This document shows, in pieces, positions 18,132-28,455 of a DNA stretch of 64,000 bases; positions within the stretch are counted from its first letter, which is position 1; each line of letters opens with the position of its first letter. The DNA comes from Pseudokordiimonas caeni. GTDB taxonomy: Bacteria; Pseudomonadota; Alphaproteobacteria; Sphingomonadales; Kordiimonadaceae. Where the stretch lies: contig NZ_JAPPRR010000002.1 in NCBI RefSeq assembly GCF_026719705.1, positions 373,091-437,090 of the forward strand, written 5' to 3'. The position numbers and the translations under genes are program-made. The notes under the pieces were generated by a model. It was not told the origin of the DNA. It searched no databases and saw only the letters and a program-made list of their open reading frames with translations.

Positions 18132-18209
18132 GTTTCCTGCCTCCTCAAATGTCTTCGGAAAACAGAATATCATGCCAATTGGGGCGGGACCGCGGCAAAA
18201 ACCGGCCGC

Positions 18210-18956
18210 TCAATAGTCCACACGCAGGAAATAGAGCCCGTCAGGCGGGGCGTTGAGGCCAAGCGCCGAGCGGTCACGGGCCTCCAGGGCCGCCGTCACG
18301 TCATCCGCCGTCCATTTGCCGCACCCGACAAGCTCAAGCGTCCCGATCATCGACCGGATCTGGTGATGCAGGAAGGACCGCGCGCCCGCCAGCATATGGA
18401 TTTCCTCGCCGTGCCGTTCGATCCGCAGGTAATCCAGTGTCTTGACCGGGCTTTTCGCCTGGCATTCCACATGGCGGAAGGTGGTGAAATCATGGGTGCC
18501 GATCAGGCGCTGGCCGGCTTCGTTCATTGCTTCGGCATCAAGCGGGCGGATCACATGCCACGCCAGCCCCCGGTCGAATGTCAATGGCCCGCGCCGGTTG
18601 ACAATCCGGTACAGATAATGCCGCCCCTTGGCCGAGAAGCGGGCGTTGAAATCCTCGCCAACCTCTTCAATCTTCAGGATGCTGATCGCGGTTTCCCTGA
18701 CTTTCAGGAAATGGTTGAGCGCCGCCTGCAGGGCATCCGATGTCATCGGGCGGGCAAGGTCCACATGCGCGACCTGACCCTTCGCATGAACGCCGGCATC
18801 GGTGCGGCCAGAACCAAAGACGGTGATTTCTTCCCCGTGGGCGAATTCGGCAAAGGCGTCCTCGAGTACAGCCTGCACGGTCGGGCCATTGTCCTGCCGT
18901 TGCCAGCCCACATAGGGACGGCCGTCATATTCGATGGTGAGCTTGAAGCGTGCCAT
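18210..18956 (-). CDS. truA: tRNA pseudouridine(38-40) synthase TruA
   Basis: A 248-residue enzyme that makes pseudouridine at positions 38-40 of the tRNA anticodon arm. The catalytic aspartate lies in [17 protein letters not shown] near residue 52. Other family motifs are [12 protein letters not shown] at the N-terminus, [13 protein letters not shown], and [19 protein letters not shown]. It is the last gene of def-fmt-truA and starts six bases after the fmt stop. The length is usual. Confidence 0.97.
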   Translation of the reverse strand: MARFKLTIEYDGRPYVGWQRQDNGPTVQAVLEDAFAEFAHGEEITVFGSGRTDAGVHAKGQVAHVDLARPMTSDALQAALNHFLKVRETAISILKIEEVGEDFNARFSAKGRHYLYRIVNRRGPLTFDRGLAWHVIRPLDAEAMNEAGQRLIGTHDFTTFRHVECQAKSPVKTLDYLRIERHGEEIHMLAGARSFLHHQIRSMIGTLELVGCGKWTADDVTAALEARDRSALGLNAPPDGLYFLRVDY

Positions 18957-18962
18957 GAGCAG

Positions 18963-19886
18963 CTACTTGTCCGGGCTGACTTTGGTGCCAGCCGGCACGC
19001 TGAAACCGCGCAGCAAGGTCTCGCGGTCCATCGGCGCCTTGCCGGCGCGCTGGGCGCGGTCGATCCGATATGCGCCGTCGCCACAGGCAACAAGCAGGGT
19101 GTCATCAAGGAAAGTACCGGGTGCGCCCGCCCCATTTTCCGGATGCCCGCCAAGCACCTTCAAGCGCTCGCCGCCGATATCCGTCCAGGCACCGGGAAAG
19201 GGATTGAGCCCGCGCACCAGCCTGTCCACCTCGACAGACGGCTTCGTCCAGTCAATCCTCGCTTCCGCCTTGTCGATCTTGCGGGCGTACGTAACACCCT
19301 CTTCGGGCTGTGTTTCAGCCGTAATCGTGCCAGACGACAAACCTTCGAGCGCGGGGTTGATCAGCGCCGCGCCAAGCATCGCGAGGCGGTCATGCAAGGT
19401 GGCGGTGGTGTCTTCCGCCCCGATCGGCGTGGCTTCACGCATCAGCACGGGACCGGTGTCGAGCCCGGCTTCCATCTGCATGATGCAGACGCCGGTTTCG
19501 GCATCGCCCGCCATCACGGCACGGTGGATGGGGGCCGCCCCCCGCCAGCGCGGCAACAGAGATGCATGCACATTGAGGCAGCCAAGACGCGGCGCATCAA
19601 GCACCGCTTGCGGCAGGATCTGACCGTAGGCAACCACCACGCAGGCATCAAGGTTGATGGCCGCAAACTCCGCCTGCACGTCCGTATCCTTGAAGCTTTT
19701 GGGGGTGAAAACGGCAAGGCCGGCATCAAGGGCGGCCTGATGCACGGGGCTCGGGCGCACGGACTGGCCGCGCCCGGCCGGCGCCGGCGGCTGGCTATAC
19801 ACGGCCGCAATCTCGTGCCCAGCCGCGATCAGCGCCTTGAGTGTCGGCACCGCGAAGGCGGGTGTCCCCATGAATGCAAGGCGCAT
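18963..19886 (-). CDS. fmt: Methionyl-tRNA formyltransferase
   Basis: A 307-residue enzyme that formylates initiator Met-tRNA with 10-formyl-tetrahydrofolate. The N-terminal domain has [11 protein letters not shown] and the [16 protein letters not shown] active-site loop with the following GDAETGV; the C-terminal domain binds tRNA. It lies between def, whose product removes the formyl group, and truA, with ten bases after def. The length is usual. Confidence 0.97.
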   Translation of the reverse strand: MRLAFMGTPAFAVPTLKALIAAGHEIAAVYSQPPAPAGRGQSVRPSPVHQAALDAGLAVFTPKSFKDTDVQAEFAAINLDACVVVAYGQILPQAVLDAPRLGCLNVHASLLPRWRGAAPIHRAVMAGDAETGVCIMQMEAGLDTGPVLMREATPIGAEDTTATLHDRLAMLGAALINPALEGLSSGTITAETQPEEGVTYARKIDKAEARIDWTKPSVEVDRLVRGLNPFPGAWTDIGGERLKVLGGHPENGAGAPGTFLDDTLLVACGDGAYRIDRAQRAGKAPMDRETLLRGFSVPAGTKVSPDK

Positions 19887-19896
19887 CGGGCTTCCT

Positions 19897-20415
19897 TCAG
19901 AGAATTTCGACGTCCTTCGACGCCTTCATCAGTTTCTTCACGATCATGTTGCGCTTCAGCTTCGAAAGGTGATCGATGAAGACGACGCCGTTCAGATGGT
20001 CGATCTCGTGCTGGGCGCAGGTGGCCATCAGCCCGTCCATCTCTTCTTCAACCTGCTTGCCGTTATAATCGACATAGCGGATGCGAACCGTCGCCGGGCG
20101 TTCCACCTCGGCATAATGCTCGGGCACGCTCAGGCAGCCTTCATTATAGACGCTGTAATCGTCCGACTCCCAGACGACTTCCGGATTGATCAGGAATTTC
20201 GGCTTGGGGCTCGTCTCGTCGCCTTCGGTGTCGATCACCAGCATCCGGCGCGGGATACCCACCTGGATGGCGGCAAGGCCAATGCCGGGGGCGGCGTACA
20301 TGGTTTCAACCATATCATCGAGGGTGCGGCGAACGGCGTCGTTCACTTCCTCAACGGGATCGGAAATCGTGCGGAGCATCGGGTCCGGCACATGGATGAT
20401 ATTCAGCTTGGCCAT
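19897..20415 (-). CDS. def: Peptide deformylase
   Basis: A 172-residue metalloenzyme that removes the N-formyl group from new proteins. All three signature motifs are present: [10 protein letters not shown] near residue 46, EGCLSVP near residue 95 with the metal-binding cysteine, and QHEIDHLNG near residue 137 with two metal-binding histidines and the catalytic glutamate. It is first in def-fmt-truA. Confidence 0.97.
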   Translation of the reverse strand: MAKLNIIHVPDPMLRTISDPVEEVNDAVRRTLDDMVETMYAAPGIGLAAIQVGIPRRMLVIDTEGDETSPKPKFLINPEVVWESDDYSVYNEGCLSVPEHYAEVERPATVRIRYVDYNGKQVEEEMDGLMATCAQHEIDHLNGVVFIDHLSKLKRNMIVKKLMKASKDVEIL

Positions 20416-20514
20416 AAGGATCGCCTGTTCGTTCGGGTGCGGCGTCCGGTGCGGCGCCAGTCATTGGGCCTTACCTAGGCGCCGGGAAGCCAAAGGTCAA
20501 GGTGGCGGCGCGGT

Positions 20515-20856
20515 TCAGAGCCGTTCAACGGGCGCATCAGGCTCAAAACTCGCGTCCCTGTCCTCGACCTCGACGATCCAGAGATCACTGTCCATCTGGC
20601 GCCGTTTGGCGACGCGCTCGTCCGCTGCCGCCTCGCTCTGGTCGTCGGCACCGAGCGGCCGCCAGACGGCATTCCCGTCGAAATCAACCGCCCGCTCCAG
20701 AAGCCACACGCCCTTCGCAAAGCGGTTCACCTTGAGGAGAAGGCCGCCACGTTCGGCGTCGCCCTTGTGGACGACATAAGCCGGACGGTCGCAGGCAAAG
20801 GCCGTGCGCACGATGGCCGAAGCATGCAGCGCGCTGGGCAGGCGATAGGATTGCAC
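20515..20856 (-). CDS. DUF1491 family protein
   Basis: A 113-residue protein that fits the alphaproteobacterial DUF1491 family, with VHKGDAERGGLLLKVNRF, LERAVDFDGNAVWRPLG and a C-terminal DSDLWIVEVEDRD. No signal peptide or membrane segment. Function unknown. It lies between the PilZ gene and def on the same strand, eleven bases after the PilZ stop. Confidence 0.8.
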   Translation of the reverse strand: MQSYRLPSALHASAIVRTAFACDRPAYVVHKGDAERGGLLLKVNRFAKGVWLLERAVDFDGNAVWRPLGADDQSEAAADERVAKRRQMDSDLWIVEVEDRDASFEPDAPVERL

Positions 20857-20867
20857 AGGAAAAAGGC

Positions 20868-21206
20868 CTATTCGGGCGGGTTGTCGAGGCCGAGGACGGC
20901 AACACCCGAATGGAACATCTCGCGGATACGATCCGGCCCGACCTGGAAGGAAAGGCCCAGCCCCTGTTCGTTGGACCAGGAGACGACCGAAGGGATGCGC
21001 CCGCGCGACGGTATATCAAGGACCACCTCGCTGCCTTCCTTCAGGGGAACATCGATGCGCAGGCGCGCCCCGCCAAGCGACACGTTCCAGATCTGACATG
21101 AAAAGACATGCTTGCCGACCTCGAGCTTGGCCGGCCACAAGACATGGCGGCGGCTGAAATTGCGGCGCTTTGTCTGGCTTTCAGGCTTCACGGTTTCCGC
21201 CGGCAC
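20868..21206 (-). CDS. PilZ domain protein A
   Basis: A 112-residue single-domain protein. The c-di-GMP-binding motifs of PilZ are present: RRNFSRR near the N-terminus and NVSLGGARLRID. The GTG at 21206 is chosen because GGGGAG lies seven bases upstream; a TTG at 21251 also opens the frame but lacks a ribosome binding site. A second PilZ gene lies just upstream on the same strand and shares the LWPA and DIPSRG segments, so the two look like a tandem duplication. It likely adjusts motility or surface properties in response to c-di-GMP. Confidence 0.8.
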   Translation of the reverse strand: MPAETVKPESQTKRRNFSRRHVLWPAKLEVGKHVFSCQIWNVSLGGARLRIDVPLKEGSEVVLDIPSRGRIPSVVSWSNEQGLGLSFQVGPDRIREMFHSGVAVLGLDNPPE

Positions 21207-21294
21207 GGCATAACTCCCCAATTGTCGCACTCGCCCAAGAGTATGCCCCAAAGGTTAAGCGAATCTGAATGTTAAAACTTGTACGGATCGCCGT

Positions 21295-21678
21295 TCAGGC
21301 GGTGCTGCCAGCCGGTTCCCCGCGTCCAAGCCCCAAGGCTTCCGCGATATCGGCGAGCTGTTCGAACACCCGCGTCGGCGCATCGCGGAAGGAAAGGCCG
21401 AGGTCCGGCCCGCCCTGCCAGGCCACTGTCGCGCTGAATGTACCACGCGAGGGGATATCAACGGTGATCTCGGTGCCTTCTGCAAGCGCGATATCGGCAC
21501 CCGCCCGGGCGCGCACGCCACCGAGCGAGAGGTTGCGCAGATGGCAGTATCTCACCTGCCCACCCAGCCGGATGCTCGCTGGCCACAAGATTGTCCGGCG
21601 TGTCCACTGGCGCCGGTTATCGAAATCTGCCGGGCCCTCACCAGCGCCCGGATCAACCCCTTGACCCATAGTTTTCAT
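21295..21678 (-). CDS. PilZ domain protein B
   Basis: A 127-residue single-domain PilZ protein with RRQWTRR and NLSLGGVRARAG. It shares the order RR..TRRTILWPA, then IPSRGTF, then GLSFRDAPTRVFEQL with the neighbouring PilZ protein. Start at the ATG 21678 is a compromise; a longer frame reaches 21813 but is basic and unlike the family. It is divergent from a sigma-54 response regulator, which could suggest shared control. Confidence 0.78.
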   Translation of the reverse strand: MKTMGQGVDPGAGEGPADFDNRRQWTRRTILWPASIRLGGQVRYCHLRNLSLGGVRARAGADIALAEGTEITVDIPSRGTFSATVAWQGGPDLGLSFRDAPTRVFEQLADIAEALGLGRGEPAGSTA

Positions 21679-21848
21679 GCCCGCATTTGGCCGGTTTCCC
21701 GGCCGATTCCCCCGTGTAGGGCAAGTATAACGAATTTTTAACGTTTGGCGACGGGCTTCATGCAGCTTGTGCAGATTTCCGGGAAAGGCTACGACTTTTC
21801 GGGAAGAGGCCACCGCCCGACACGGTGGAGAGGAGGACCGTTCCCGTC

Positions 21849-23237
21849 ATGCCAAGCCGGCCACGCATCCTGATTGTCGAGGACAGCCCGACGCTCAACC
21901 TGACCTATCAGGCCTACCTGAAGGAACTGGATGCCGACATGGCCGGGGCCTCGACCGGTGCGGAGGCCCTGAAAGCCATCGAAAAATCGCTGCCTGCTGT
22001 CGTGCTTCTGGACCTCAAGTTGCCGGACATGGACGGACAGGAAATCCTGAAGGCCCTGTCGGCAAAGCCGGTGCCGCCGAAGGTGATCGTCATCACCGCG
22101 CACGGCTCGGTCACTACCGCCGTGGACGCGATGCGCGCCGGCGCCACCGACTTTCTCCTGAAGCCTTTCACTGCCGAACGCCTGCTGACCACTACGCGAA
22201 ATGCGCTTGAAATCCACCGGCTGGCCGGCCTTGTGGACAGCATGCGCGTCCGGCCTGCTGGCGGGTTCGAGAAATTCATCGGCACGAGCCCCGCGATGAA
22301 GGCAGTTTACGGCATGATCCGTGACGCCGCCCCAAGCCGCGCAAGCGTCTTTGTCATGGGGGAATCGGGCACCGGCAAGGAACTGGCGGCGGAGGCAATT
22401 CACGCCCTCTCACCGCGCGCTGATAAGCCCTTTGTGGCCATCAACTGCGCAGCGATCCCCTCGACCCTGATGGAAAGCGAGATTTTCGGCCACAAGCGCG
22501 GCGCCTTCACGGGCGCGATGGCCGACCATGTGGGGGCCGCCGTGCGCGCCGATGGCGGCACGCTGTTCCTTGACGAGCTTTGTGAAATCCCCCTCGATAT
22601 CCAGGCGAAGCTCCTGCGCTTCCTGCAGTCGGGGGAAGTGAGGCCGCTCGGGTCTGCCGAAACACGCTCGGTGAATGTGCGCTTCGTGTGCGCCACCAAC
22701 CGCAACCCCTGGGAAGAAGTGGAAGCCGGGCGGTTCCGCGAGGATCTTTTTTACCGCCTGCATGTGATCCCGATCCATATGCCGCCCCTGAAGGATCGTG
22801 CGTCCGATGTGATCGCCATCGCCGAAGCCATGCTCAAACGTTTCGCCGCCGAGGAAAGCAAGGCCTTTACCGGCTTTTCAGCAGACGCGGAGGCGCTGCT
22901 GACGGCGCATACATGGCCCGGCAACGTGCGCGAGCTCGGCAACGTGATCCAATCGGCTGTGGTGCTGAATGACGGGCGCGAACTGACGGCCGCAATGCTT
23001 GATGGCCTGATAGGCCGCAGCCGGTCGCCGGCGAAGCCTGCAAGTGTCATGGCTGCGCCTGTCGCTACGGTTCCGCAGCCGGTGTCTAGGGCCGAGGATA
23101 TCGTACCGCTTGCCGAAACCGAACGCCGCGCCATCGAGGTCGCGCTCGCCGCATTCAAGGGAAAGGTGACGCCGGCAGCCAAGGCACTTGGCGTCAACCC
23201 CTCGACGCTTTACCGCAAGATGAAAGAGTGGGGCTGA
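21849..23237 (+). CDS. Sigma-54-dependent response regulator (NtrC/LuxO type)
   Basis: A 462-residue activator. The receiver domain has D55 in VVLLDLKLPD, TAH and LLKPF. The AAA+ domain (about residues 138-370) has Walker A GESGTGKE, the sigma-54-contacting loop GAFTGA, Walker B GGTLFLDE, and the arginine-finger region GNVRELGNVI. A Fis-type helix-turn-helix ends the protein (VTPAAKALGVNPSTLYRKM). I use the ATG at 21849 because AGGAGG lies 12 bases upstream; a GTG at 21825 would put that site inside the gene. No kinase is adjacent, so its signal comes from elsewhere. The rpoN gene in this window supplies the sigma factor. Confidence 0.94.
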   Translation: MPSRPRILIVEDSPTLNLTYQAYLKELDADMAGASTGAEALKAIEKSLPAVVLLDLKLPDMDGQEILKALSAKPVPPKVIVITAHGSVTTAVDAMRAGATDFLLKPFTAERLLTTTRNALEIHRLAGLVDSMRVRPAGGFEKFIGTSPAMKAVYGMIRDAAPSRASVFVMGESGTGKELAAEAIHALSPRADKPFVAINCAAIPSTLMESEIFGHKRGAFTGAMADHVGAAVRADGGTLFLDELCEIPLDIQAKLLRFLQSGEVRPLGSAETRSVNVRFVCATNRNPWEEVEAGRFREDLFYRLHVIPIHMPPLKDRASDVIAIAEAMLKRFAAEESKAFTGFSADAEALLTAHTWPGNVRELGNVIQSAVVLNDGRELTAAMLDGLIGRSRSPAKPASVMAAPVATVPQPVSRAEDIVPLAETERRAIEVALAAFKGKVTPAAKALGVNPSTLYRKMKEWG

Positions 23238-23250
23238 AGCGCCCCGCCCT

Positions 23251-25551
23251 TCATTCGCCGTTGTCTTCGGCTGCCTCGTCGGCCTCGAGCATATGGGCGG
23301 CGCTTGCGGCAAGGGCCGCCATGTTCACGAGATCGGATGTCGTCGAGGTCATGCGCGCGATCTGAACCGATTTCGACAGACCCAGAAGCATCGGCCCCAC
23401 CACCTTGCCGCCGCCGATTTCGGCCAGAAGCTTGTAGCTGATGTTGGCTGAATGCAGGGCCGGCATGATCAGGATGTTGGCGGGTGCCGTCAGCCGCATG
23501 AAGGGATAAAGCGACATCAAGTCCTTGTTGAGCGCCACATCAGCCTGCATTTCGCCGTCATATTCGAAATTCACGTCGCGCTCATCAAGGATATGCACCG
23601 CTTCGCGCACGCTTTCCGTCTTGTCCGACGGCGGATTGCCGAAGTTCGAGAAGGAGAGGAACGCCACGCGCGGCTCATGCCCCATGCGGCGCACGAAATC
23701 GGCGCTCATTTCGGCAATCGTCGCCAGCTGCTCGCCGGTCGGGCGGTCATTGACCGTGCTGTCAGCGATGAAAACGGTGCGCGACTTGGTGACCATCACC
23801 GACAGGCCGAAGGCAAGCTTGCCCGGCAGCGGATCGATCACGCGCTTGATATTCTTGAGGGCACGCCAATATTGGCGTGTCAGGCCCGTCACCATCGCGT
23901 CGGCGTCGCCCGTTGCCACCATGCAGGCGGAGAAGACGTTCCGGTCGCGGTTCACATAGCGCTGGATATCGCGCAAGAGGAAGCCGCGGCGGTTGAGCCG
24001 CTTGTAGAGAAGGTCGACATAGGCGTCCTTGTTGGGGCTGTTGGCCGCATTGACGATCTCGATGCCTTCGTCCTCGACGCCCATCTCACGCAGCTTTTCG
24101 CGGATCGGCGCCTCGTAGCCCACCAGCACCGGGATGCCGTAGCCGTTGTTCTTGAAGCTGATCGCCGCGCGCAGGACCTTGTCTTCCTCGGCTTCGGCAA
24201 ACACCACGCGCTTTTTCGGGCGGCGCTGCAGGTCCTCAAGGATCAGCGACAGGGTCGAAGCCGTCGGGTCGAGCCGGGCGGAAAGCTCCTGCCCGTAGGC
24301 TTCGAGATCCTCGATCGGCTTCCGGGCCACCCCGGTGTCCATCGCGGCTTTCGCCACAGCCATCGGCACGGCCTTGATGAGGCGCGGATCGAAGGGCGCG
24401 GGAATGATATATTCGGGACCGAAATGCGGACGGGTGCCGCCGTAGGCCGCCGCCACTTCATCCGGCACCTCCTCGCGGGCAAGCTCGGCAATCGCCTTGG
24501 CCGCCGCGATCTTCATTTCTTCGTTGATGGTGCGCGCGCGGACATCAAGCGCCCCCCGGAAAATGTAGGGGAAACCGAGCACGTTGTTCACCTGGTTCGG
24601 ATAGTCCGAACGGCCGGTGGCGATGATGGCGTCGGAACGGACCTCGCGTACCTCTTCAGGCGTGATTTCGGGGTCGGGGTTCGACATGGCGAAGACGATG
24701 GGCCGCGCATTCATCGAGGCAACCATTTCCTTCGTCACCGCACCCTTGGCGGCGAGCCCGAGCACAACATCGGCGCCAACCATGGCTTCCTCGAGCGTGC
24801 GGGCGTCGGTGTTCACGGCATGGGCCGACTTCCACTGGTTCATGCCTTCTTCGCGGCCGGTATAGATCACCCCGGTGCGGTCCACCATGATGACATTCTC
24901 ATGCGGCATGCCCATCGCCTTGATGAGCTCCACGCAGGCGATACAGGCGGCGCCGGCACCGATGGCCACCATCTTGGTATCCTTGAGCGACCGGCCAGTC
25001 AGGTGCAGGGCATTCATGAGGCCGGCGGCCGAGATGATCGCCGTGCCATGCTGGTCGTCGTGGAAAACCGGGATATCCATCAGCTCGCGCAGGCGCTGCT
25101 CGATGATGAAGCAGGCCGGTGCACCGATATCTTCAAGGTTGATGCCGCCGAACGAGGGGCCAAGGAGCTTCACGCAGTTGACGAACTCGTCGATATCCTC
25201 AGTATCGACTTCAAGGTCGATACTGTCCACGTCAGCGAACCGCTTGAAGAGGACCGCCTTGCCTTCCATCACCGGCTTCGACGCCTGGGCACCGAGGTTG
25301 CCGAGCCCGAGGATGGCCGTACCGTTCGAGATGACGGCCACAAGGTTGCCCTTGGTGGTGTAATCATAGGCCGTATCCGGGTCTTCCGCGATCTTCAGGA
25401 CAGGCACGGCGACGCCGGGGCTGTAGGCCAGCGAAAGGTCGCGCTGGGTAGCGACAGGTTTCGTCGGCGTGATCTCCAGCTTGCCGGGACGACCGGCGGC
25501 ATGGAAACGCAGGGCTTCAGCTTCGGTGAACTTGGTGGGTTTGTTTGTCAT
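23251..25551 (-). CDS. maeB: NADP-dependent malic enzyme fused to a phosphotransacetylase-like domain
   Basis: A 766-residue MaeB. The malic enzyme half (residues about 1-430) has SLAYSPGVA, FHDDQHGTAIISAAGLMNAL, and the NAD(P) fold GAGAACIACVELI. The second half (about 435-760) resembles phosphate acetyltransferase but is regulatory in characterised MaeB, which binds acetyl-CoA. The reaction is malate to pyruvate and CO2 with NADPH. The ATG at 25551 fits the family N-terminus. It lies divergent from mutS, a common alphaproteobacterial neighbourhood, and its stop is 13 bases from the convergent regulator. Confidence 0.95.
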   Translation of the reverse strand: MTNKPTKFTEAEALRFHAAGRPGKLEITPTKPVATQRDLSLAYSPGVAVPVLKIAEDPDTAYDYTTKGNLVAVISNGTAILGLGNLGAQASKPVMEGKAVLFKRFADVDSIDLEVDTEDIDEFVNCVKLLGPSFGGINLEDIGAPACFIIEQRLRELMDIPVFHDDQHGTAIISAAGLMNALHLTGRSLKDTKMVAIGAGAACIACVELIKAMGMPHENVIMVDRTGVIYTGREEGMNQWKSAHAVNTDARTLEEAMVGADVVLGLAAKGAVTKEMVASMNARPIVFAMSNPDPEITPEEVREVRSDAIIATGRSDYPNQVNNVLGFPYIFRGALDVRARTINEEMKIAAAKAIAELAREEVPDEVAAAYGGTRPHFGPEYIIPAPFDPRLIKAVPMAVAKAAMDTGVARKPIEDLEAYGQELSARLDPTASTLSLILEDLQRRPKKRVVFAEAEEDKVLRAAISFKNNGYGIPVLVGYEAPIREKLREMGVEDEGIEIVNAANSPNKDAYVDLLYKRLNRRGFLLRDIQRYVNRDRNVFSACMVATGDADAMVTGLTRQYWRALKNIKRVIDPLPGKLAFGLSVMVTKSRTVFIADSTVNDRPTGEQLATIAEMSADFVRRMGHEPRVAFLSFSNFGNPPSDKTESVREAVHILDERDVNFEYDGEMQADVALNKDLMSLYPFMRLTAPANILIMPALHSANISYKLLAEIGGGKVVGPMLLGLSKSVQIARMTSTTSDLVNMAALAASAAHMLEADEAAEDNGE

Positions 25552-25631
25552 CGCGACAGCCTGTACTTGTTTATGGCGGGTGCGGCCGGAATGCTCTAGA
25601 AAGCGAAACAGGATGCTGGGGTCTTCTCTGG

Positions 25632-25644
25632 GGCATACTATGCC
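25632..25644. promoter_or_regulatory. Perfect short palindrome between maeB and mutS
   Basis: GGCATA and TATGCC flank a single C in the 192-base divergent region. It may be an operator for one of the two genes. No regulator is known to me for this site. Confidence 0.3.
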
Positions 25645-25743
25645 AGCCCCGCTGAAACAACTGAAATCGGGACGCACAGGTTGCATCCCACAGGTACGAT
25701 CTGGGACTATGGACTGATGGACGGACAATCAAAGGCAAGCGCG

Positions 25744-28455
25744 ATGGATGAAGATGATGGTACCGCTAACAGCGGCGCCGCCGAGCCGCTTGACCTGACC
25801 GGCGCCACGCCGATGATGGTCCAGTATCTGGAAATCAAGGCCGCCTACCCCGATTGCCTGCTGTTTTACCGCATGGGCGACTTTTACGAGCTTTTCTTCC
25901 GCGATGCCGAACAGGCTGCCGAAGCGCTTGATATCACCCTCACCAAGCGCGGCAAGCATCTGGGCGAAGATATCCCCATGTGCGGGGTGCCCGTGCATTC
26001 GGCCGAAATGTACCTCGCCCGCCTTATTCGCAAATCCTTCAAGGTGGCGGTGTGCGAGCAGGTCGAAGACCCCGCGGAAGCCAAGAAGCGCGGCTCCAAA
26101 TCTGTGGTGAAGCGCGATGTGGTGCGGCTTGTCACCCCCGGCACGATTACCGAGGACGGCCTTCTGGACGCGCGCCGCGCCAACTATATCGTGGCGCTTG
26201 GCCGTGCCCAGAACGCCCTGTCGCTGGCGGTGGCCGACATGTCGACGGGTGAGTTTTTCCTCGCGCCCACCAAAGCCGGGCGGCTGGACGCCGATCTTGC
26301 CCGCCTATCGCCGGGTGAATTGCTGATCGCGCCCGACCTGATGAAGGACGAGACGATCGCCACGGCGCTTTTCGACTGGCGCAGCATCACCTCGCCGCTT
26401 GACGCCCGCCATTTTGACAGCACCGATGGTACGGCGCGGCTGAAAGCGCTGTTTGACGTCGCGACCCTCGACGGTTTCGCAAACTTCGACCGCGCCGACC
26501 TCGCCGCCGCCGGAGCGCTTCTCTATTATCTCGAGGATACCCAGAAGGGCCAACTACCCCATCTGTTCCCGCCGCGCCGCCTGAATGCGGGCGAGACAAT
26601 GATGATCGACGCCGCCACACGACGGAGTCTGGAGCTTACCCGCACCCAGACGGGTGACGCCGACGGCAGTCTCCTGTCGGTTATCGACCGCACGGTGACG
26701 GGCGCGGGGGCGCGGCTCCTGATGAAGCGGCTGTCGGCGCCACTGACCGATCCCGACGCGGTGGCGGCCCGTCTTGATGCGGTCGAACACCTGATCGAAC
26801 GGCCGAGCCTGCGCAGTTCCATGCGGGCAGCCCTCAGGGCCGCGCCGGACATGGAACGGGCATTGGCCCGTCTGTCGCTCGGTCGCGGTGGCCCGCGGGA
26901 CCTTCTGGGCATCCGCGAAGGGCTCGAGGCCGCCCATGCCATCAAACAGGAGCTTCTGACCGTCAGCGAGGCGATCGAGCGCCTGCCGGATGAGATGACC
27001 GAAGCCATGCGCGACCTCGGCAGCCATCATGAACTGACGGCAGAGCTGGCCCGTGCCATCGTGGCCGAACCGCCGCTTCTGGCCCGTGACGGTGGCTTCA
27101 TCGCTGCCGGGTATGACGCCAGGCTTGATGAGTTTCGCACGCTCCGCGACGAAAGCCGCCGCCTGATCGCCGGGCTTGAAGGGGACTATCAGACGCTGAC
27201 CGGCATCTCGGGGCTGAAGATCCGCCATAATAACGTCCTTGGTTTCCATGTGGACGTGACGGCCAAGCATGCTGACAAGCTGATGGCCGCTCCCTTGTCG
27301 GATACCTTCATTCACCGGCAGACCCTGGCGAACGCCGTGCGCTTCTCGACGACCGAGCTTGCCAAGCTTGCCGGGCGCATCTCGGAAGCAGCCGACCGCG
27401 CGCTGGCGCTGGAGACCGGGATTTTCGAGAACCTCACGAAAGCCGTCCTGTCGCTCAGTGACCCGATCGCCCTCGCCGCCGATGCGCTCGCCCGCCTTGA
27501 CGTGGCCGCCGCCCTTGCCGAGCTTGCCGAGGCTGAAAACTGGTGCCGCCCCGTGGTTGACGACAGCCTCGCCTTCCATATCGAGGCCGGTCGCCACCCG
27601 GTGGTGGAGCGCGCGCTGAAAAAATCGCGCGAGACGACTTTTGTCGCGAACGACTGCGATCTCAACCCCGATGACCGGTTGTGGCTGATCACCGGCCCCA
27701 ACATGGCGGGTAAATCGACCTTCCTCAGGCAAAATGCGCTCATCGCCATTCTGGCCCAGATGGGCTCCTATGTGCCCGCCGCCCGCGCCCATGTAGGCAT
27801 TGTGGACCGTCTGTTCAGCCGCGTCGGCGCCTCAGATGATCTCGCCCACGGCCGCTCGACCTTCATGGTCGAAATGGTGGAAACCGCCGCCATCCTCAAT
27901 CAGGCAGGGCCCAAGTCGCTTGTCATTCTTGACGAAATCGGCCGGGGCACCGCCACCTATGACGGCCTTTCGATTGCCTGGGCGGCGGTAGAAAACCTCC
28001 ACAATATCAACCAGTCCCGCGCGCTCTTTGCCACCCACTATCATGAACTGACGGCGCTGAAGGAAACGCTCGAGAGCCTGTCTCTTTGGTCCATGAAAGT
28101 GCGCGAATGGAAGGGCGACGTCGTGTTCCTGCATGAAGTGGCGAAGGGAGCGGCCGACCGGTCCTACGGTATTCAGGTCGCCAAGCTCGCCGGCTTGCCG
28201 CCGCGCGTCATCGCCCGCGCCCGGCAGGTGCTGTCACACCTTGAGACCACCGACAAGGGGGACAAGGCACGCGGGCTTGTCACCGATTTGCCGCTTTTCC
28301 AGTCGATACCGGAGCGCGGCACCGGCGCCGGCCCGCACGGAGCGCCGAGCGAAGTGGAAGAGAAGCTGAAGGAGATCAATCCCGATCTCCTGACGCCGCG
28401 CGAAGCGCTCGAGCTTCTTTATGCGCTCAAGGATCTGTCGAAGGAAACACCATGA
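25744..28455 (+). CDS. mutS: DNA mismatch repair protein MutS
   Basis: A 903-residue MutS. The mismatch-binding domain has [14 protein letters not shown] near residue 40. The ATPase has Walker [10 protein letters not shown] near residue 651, [14 protein letters not shown], and Walker [17 protein letters not shown]. It recognises base mismatches and loops, then recruits MutL. The ATG at 25744 has AAAGG eight bases upstream; an ATG at 25717 would add nine residues. The stop overlaps the glnD start by 4 bases, so both are translated from one message. Confidence 0.97.
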   Translation: MDEDDGTANSGAAEPLDLTGATPMMVQYLEIKAAYPDCLLFYRMGDFYELFFRDAEQAAEALDITLTKRGKHLGEDIPMCGVPVHSAEMYLARLIRKSFKVAVCEQVEDPAEAKKRGSKSVVKRDVVRLVTPGTITEDGLLDARRANYIVALGRAQNALSLAVADMSTGEFFLAPTKAGRLDADLARLSPGELLIAPDLMKDETIATALFDWRSITSPLDARHFDSTDGTARLKALFDVATLDGFANFDRADLAAAGALLYYLEDTQKGQLPHLFPPRRLNAGETMMIDAATRRSLELTRTQTGDADGSLLSVIDRTVTGAGARLLMKRLSAPLTDPDAVAARLDAVEHLIERPSLRSSMRAALRAAPDMERALARLSLGRGGPRDLLGIREGLEAAHAIKQELLTVSEAIERLPDEMTEAMRDLGSHHELTAELARAIVAEPPLLARDGGFIAAGYDARLDEFRTLRDESRRLIAGLEGDYQTLTGISGLKIRHNNVLGFHVDVTAKHADKLMAAPLSDTFIHRQTLANAVRFSTTELAKLAGRISEAADRALALETGIFENLTKAVLSLSDPIALAADALARLDVAAALAELAEAENWCRPVVDDSLAFHIEAGRHPVVERALKKSRETTFVANDCDLNPDDRLWLITGPNMAGKSTFLRQNALIAILAQMGSYVPAARAHVGIVDRLFSRVGASDDLAHGRSTFMVEMVETAAILNQAGPKSLVILDEIGRGTATYDGLSIAWAAVENLHNINQSRALFATHYHELTALKETLESLSLWSMKVREWKGDVVFLHEVAKGAADRSYGIQVAKLAGLPPRVIARARQVLSHLETTDKGDKARGLVTDLPLFQSIPERGTGAGPHGAPSEVEEKLKEINPDLLTPREALELLYALKDLSKETP

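Noticed and set aside
17679-19979. Long open frame of 766 codons on the plus strand over truA and fmt
   Set aside because: It is antisense to two certain genes; its protein is arginine- and histidine-rich with no family pattern. Long antisense frames are usual at this GC content.
23452-25599. Open frame of 715 codons on the plus strand over maeB
   Set aside because: It mirrors the malic enzyme gene codon by codon and shows no recognisable domain.
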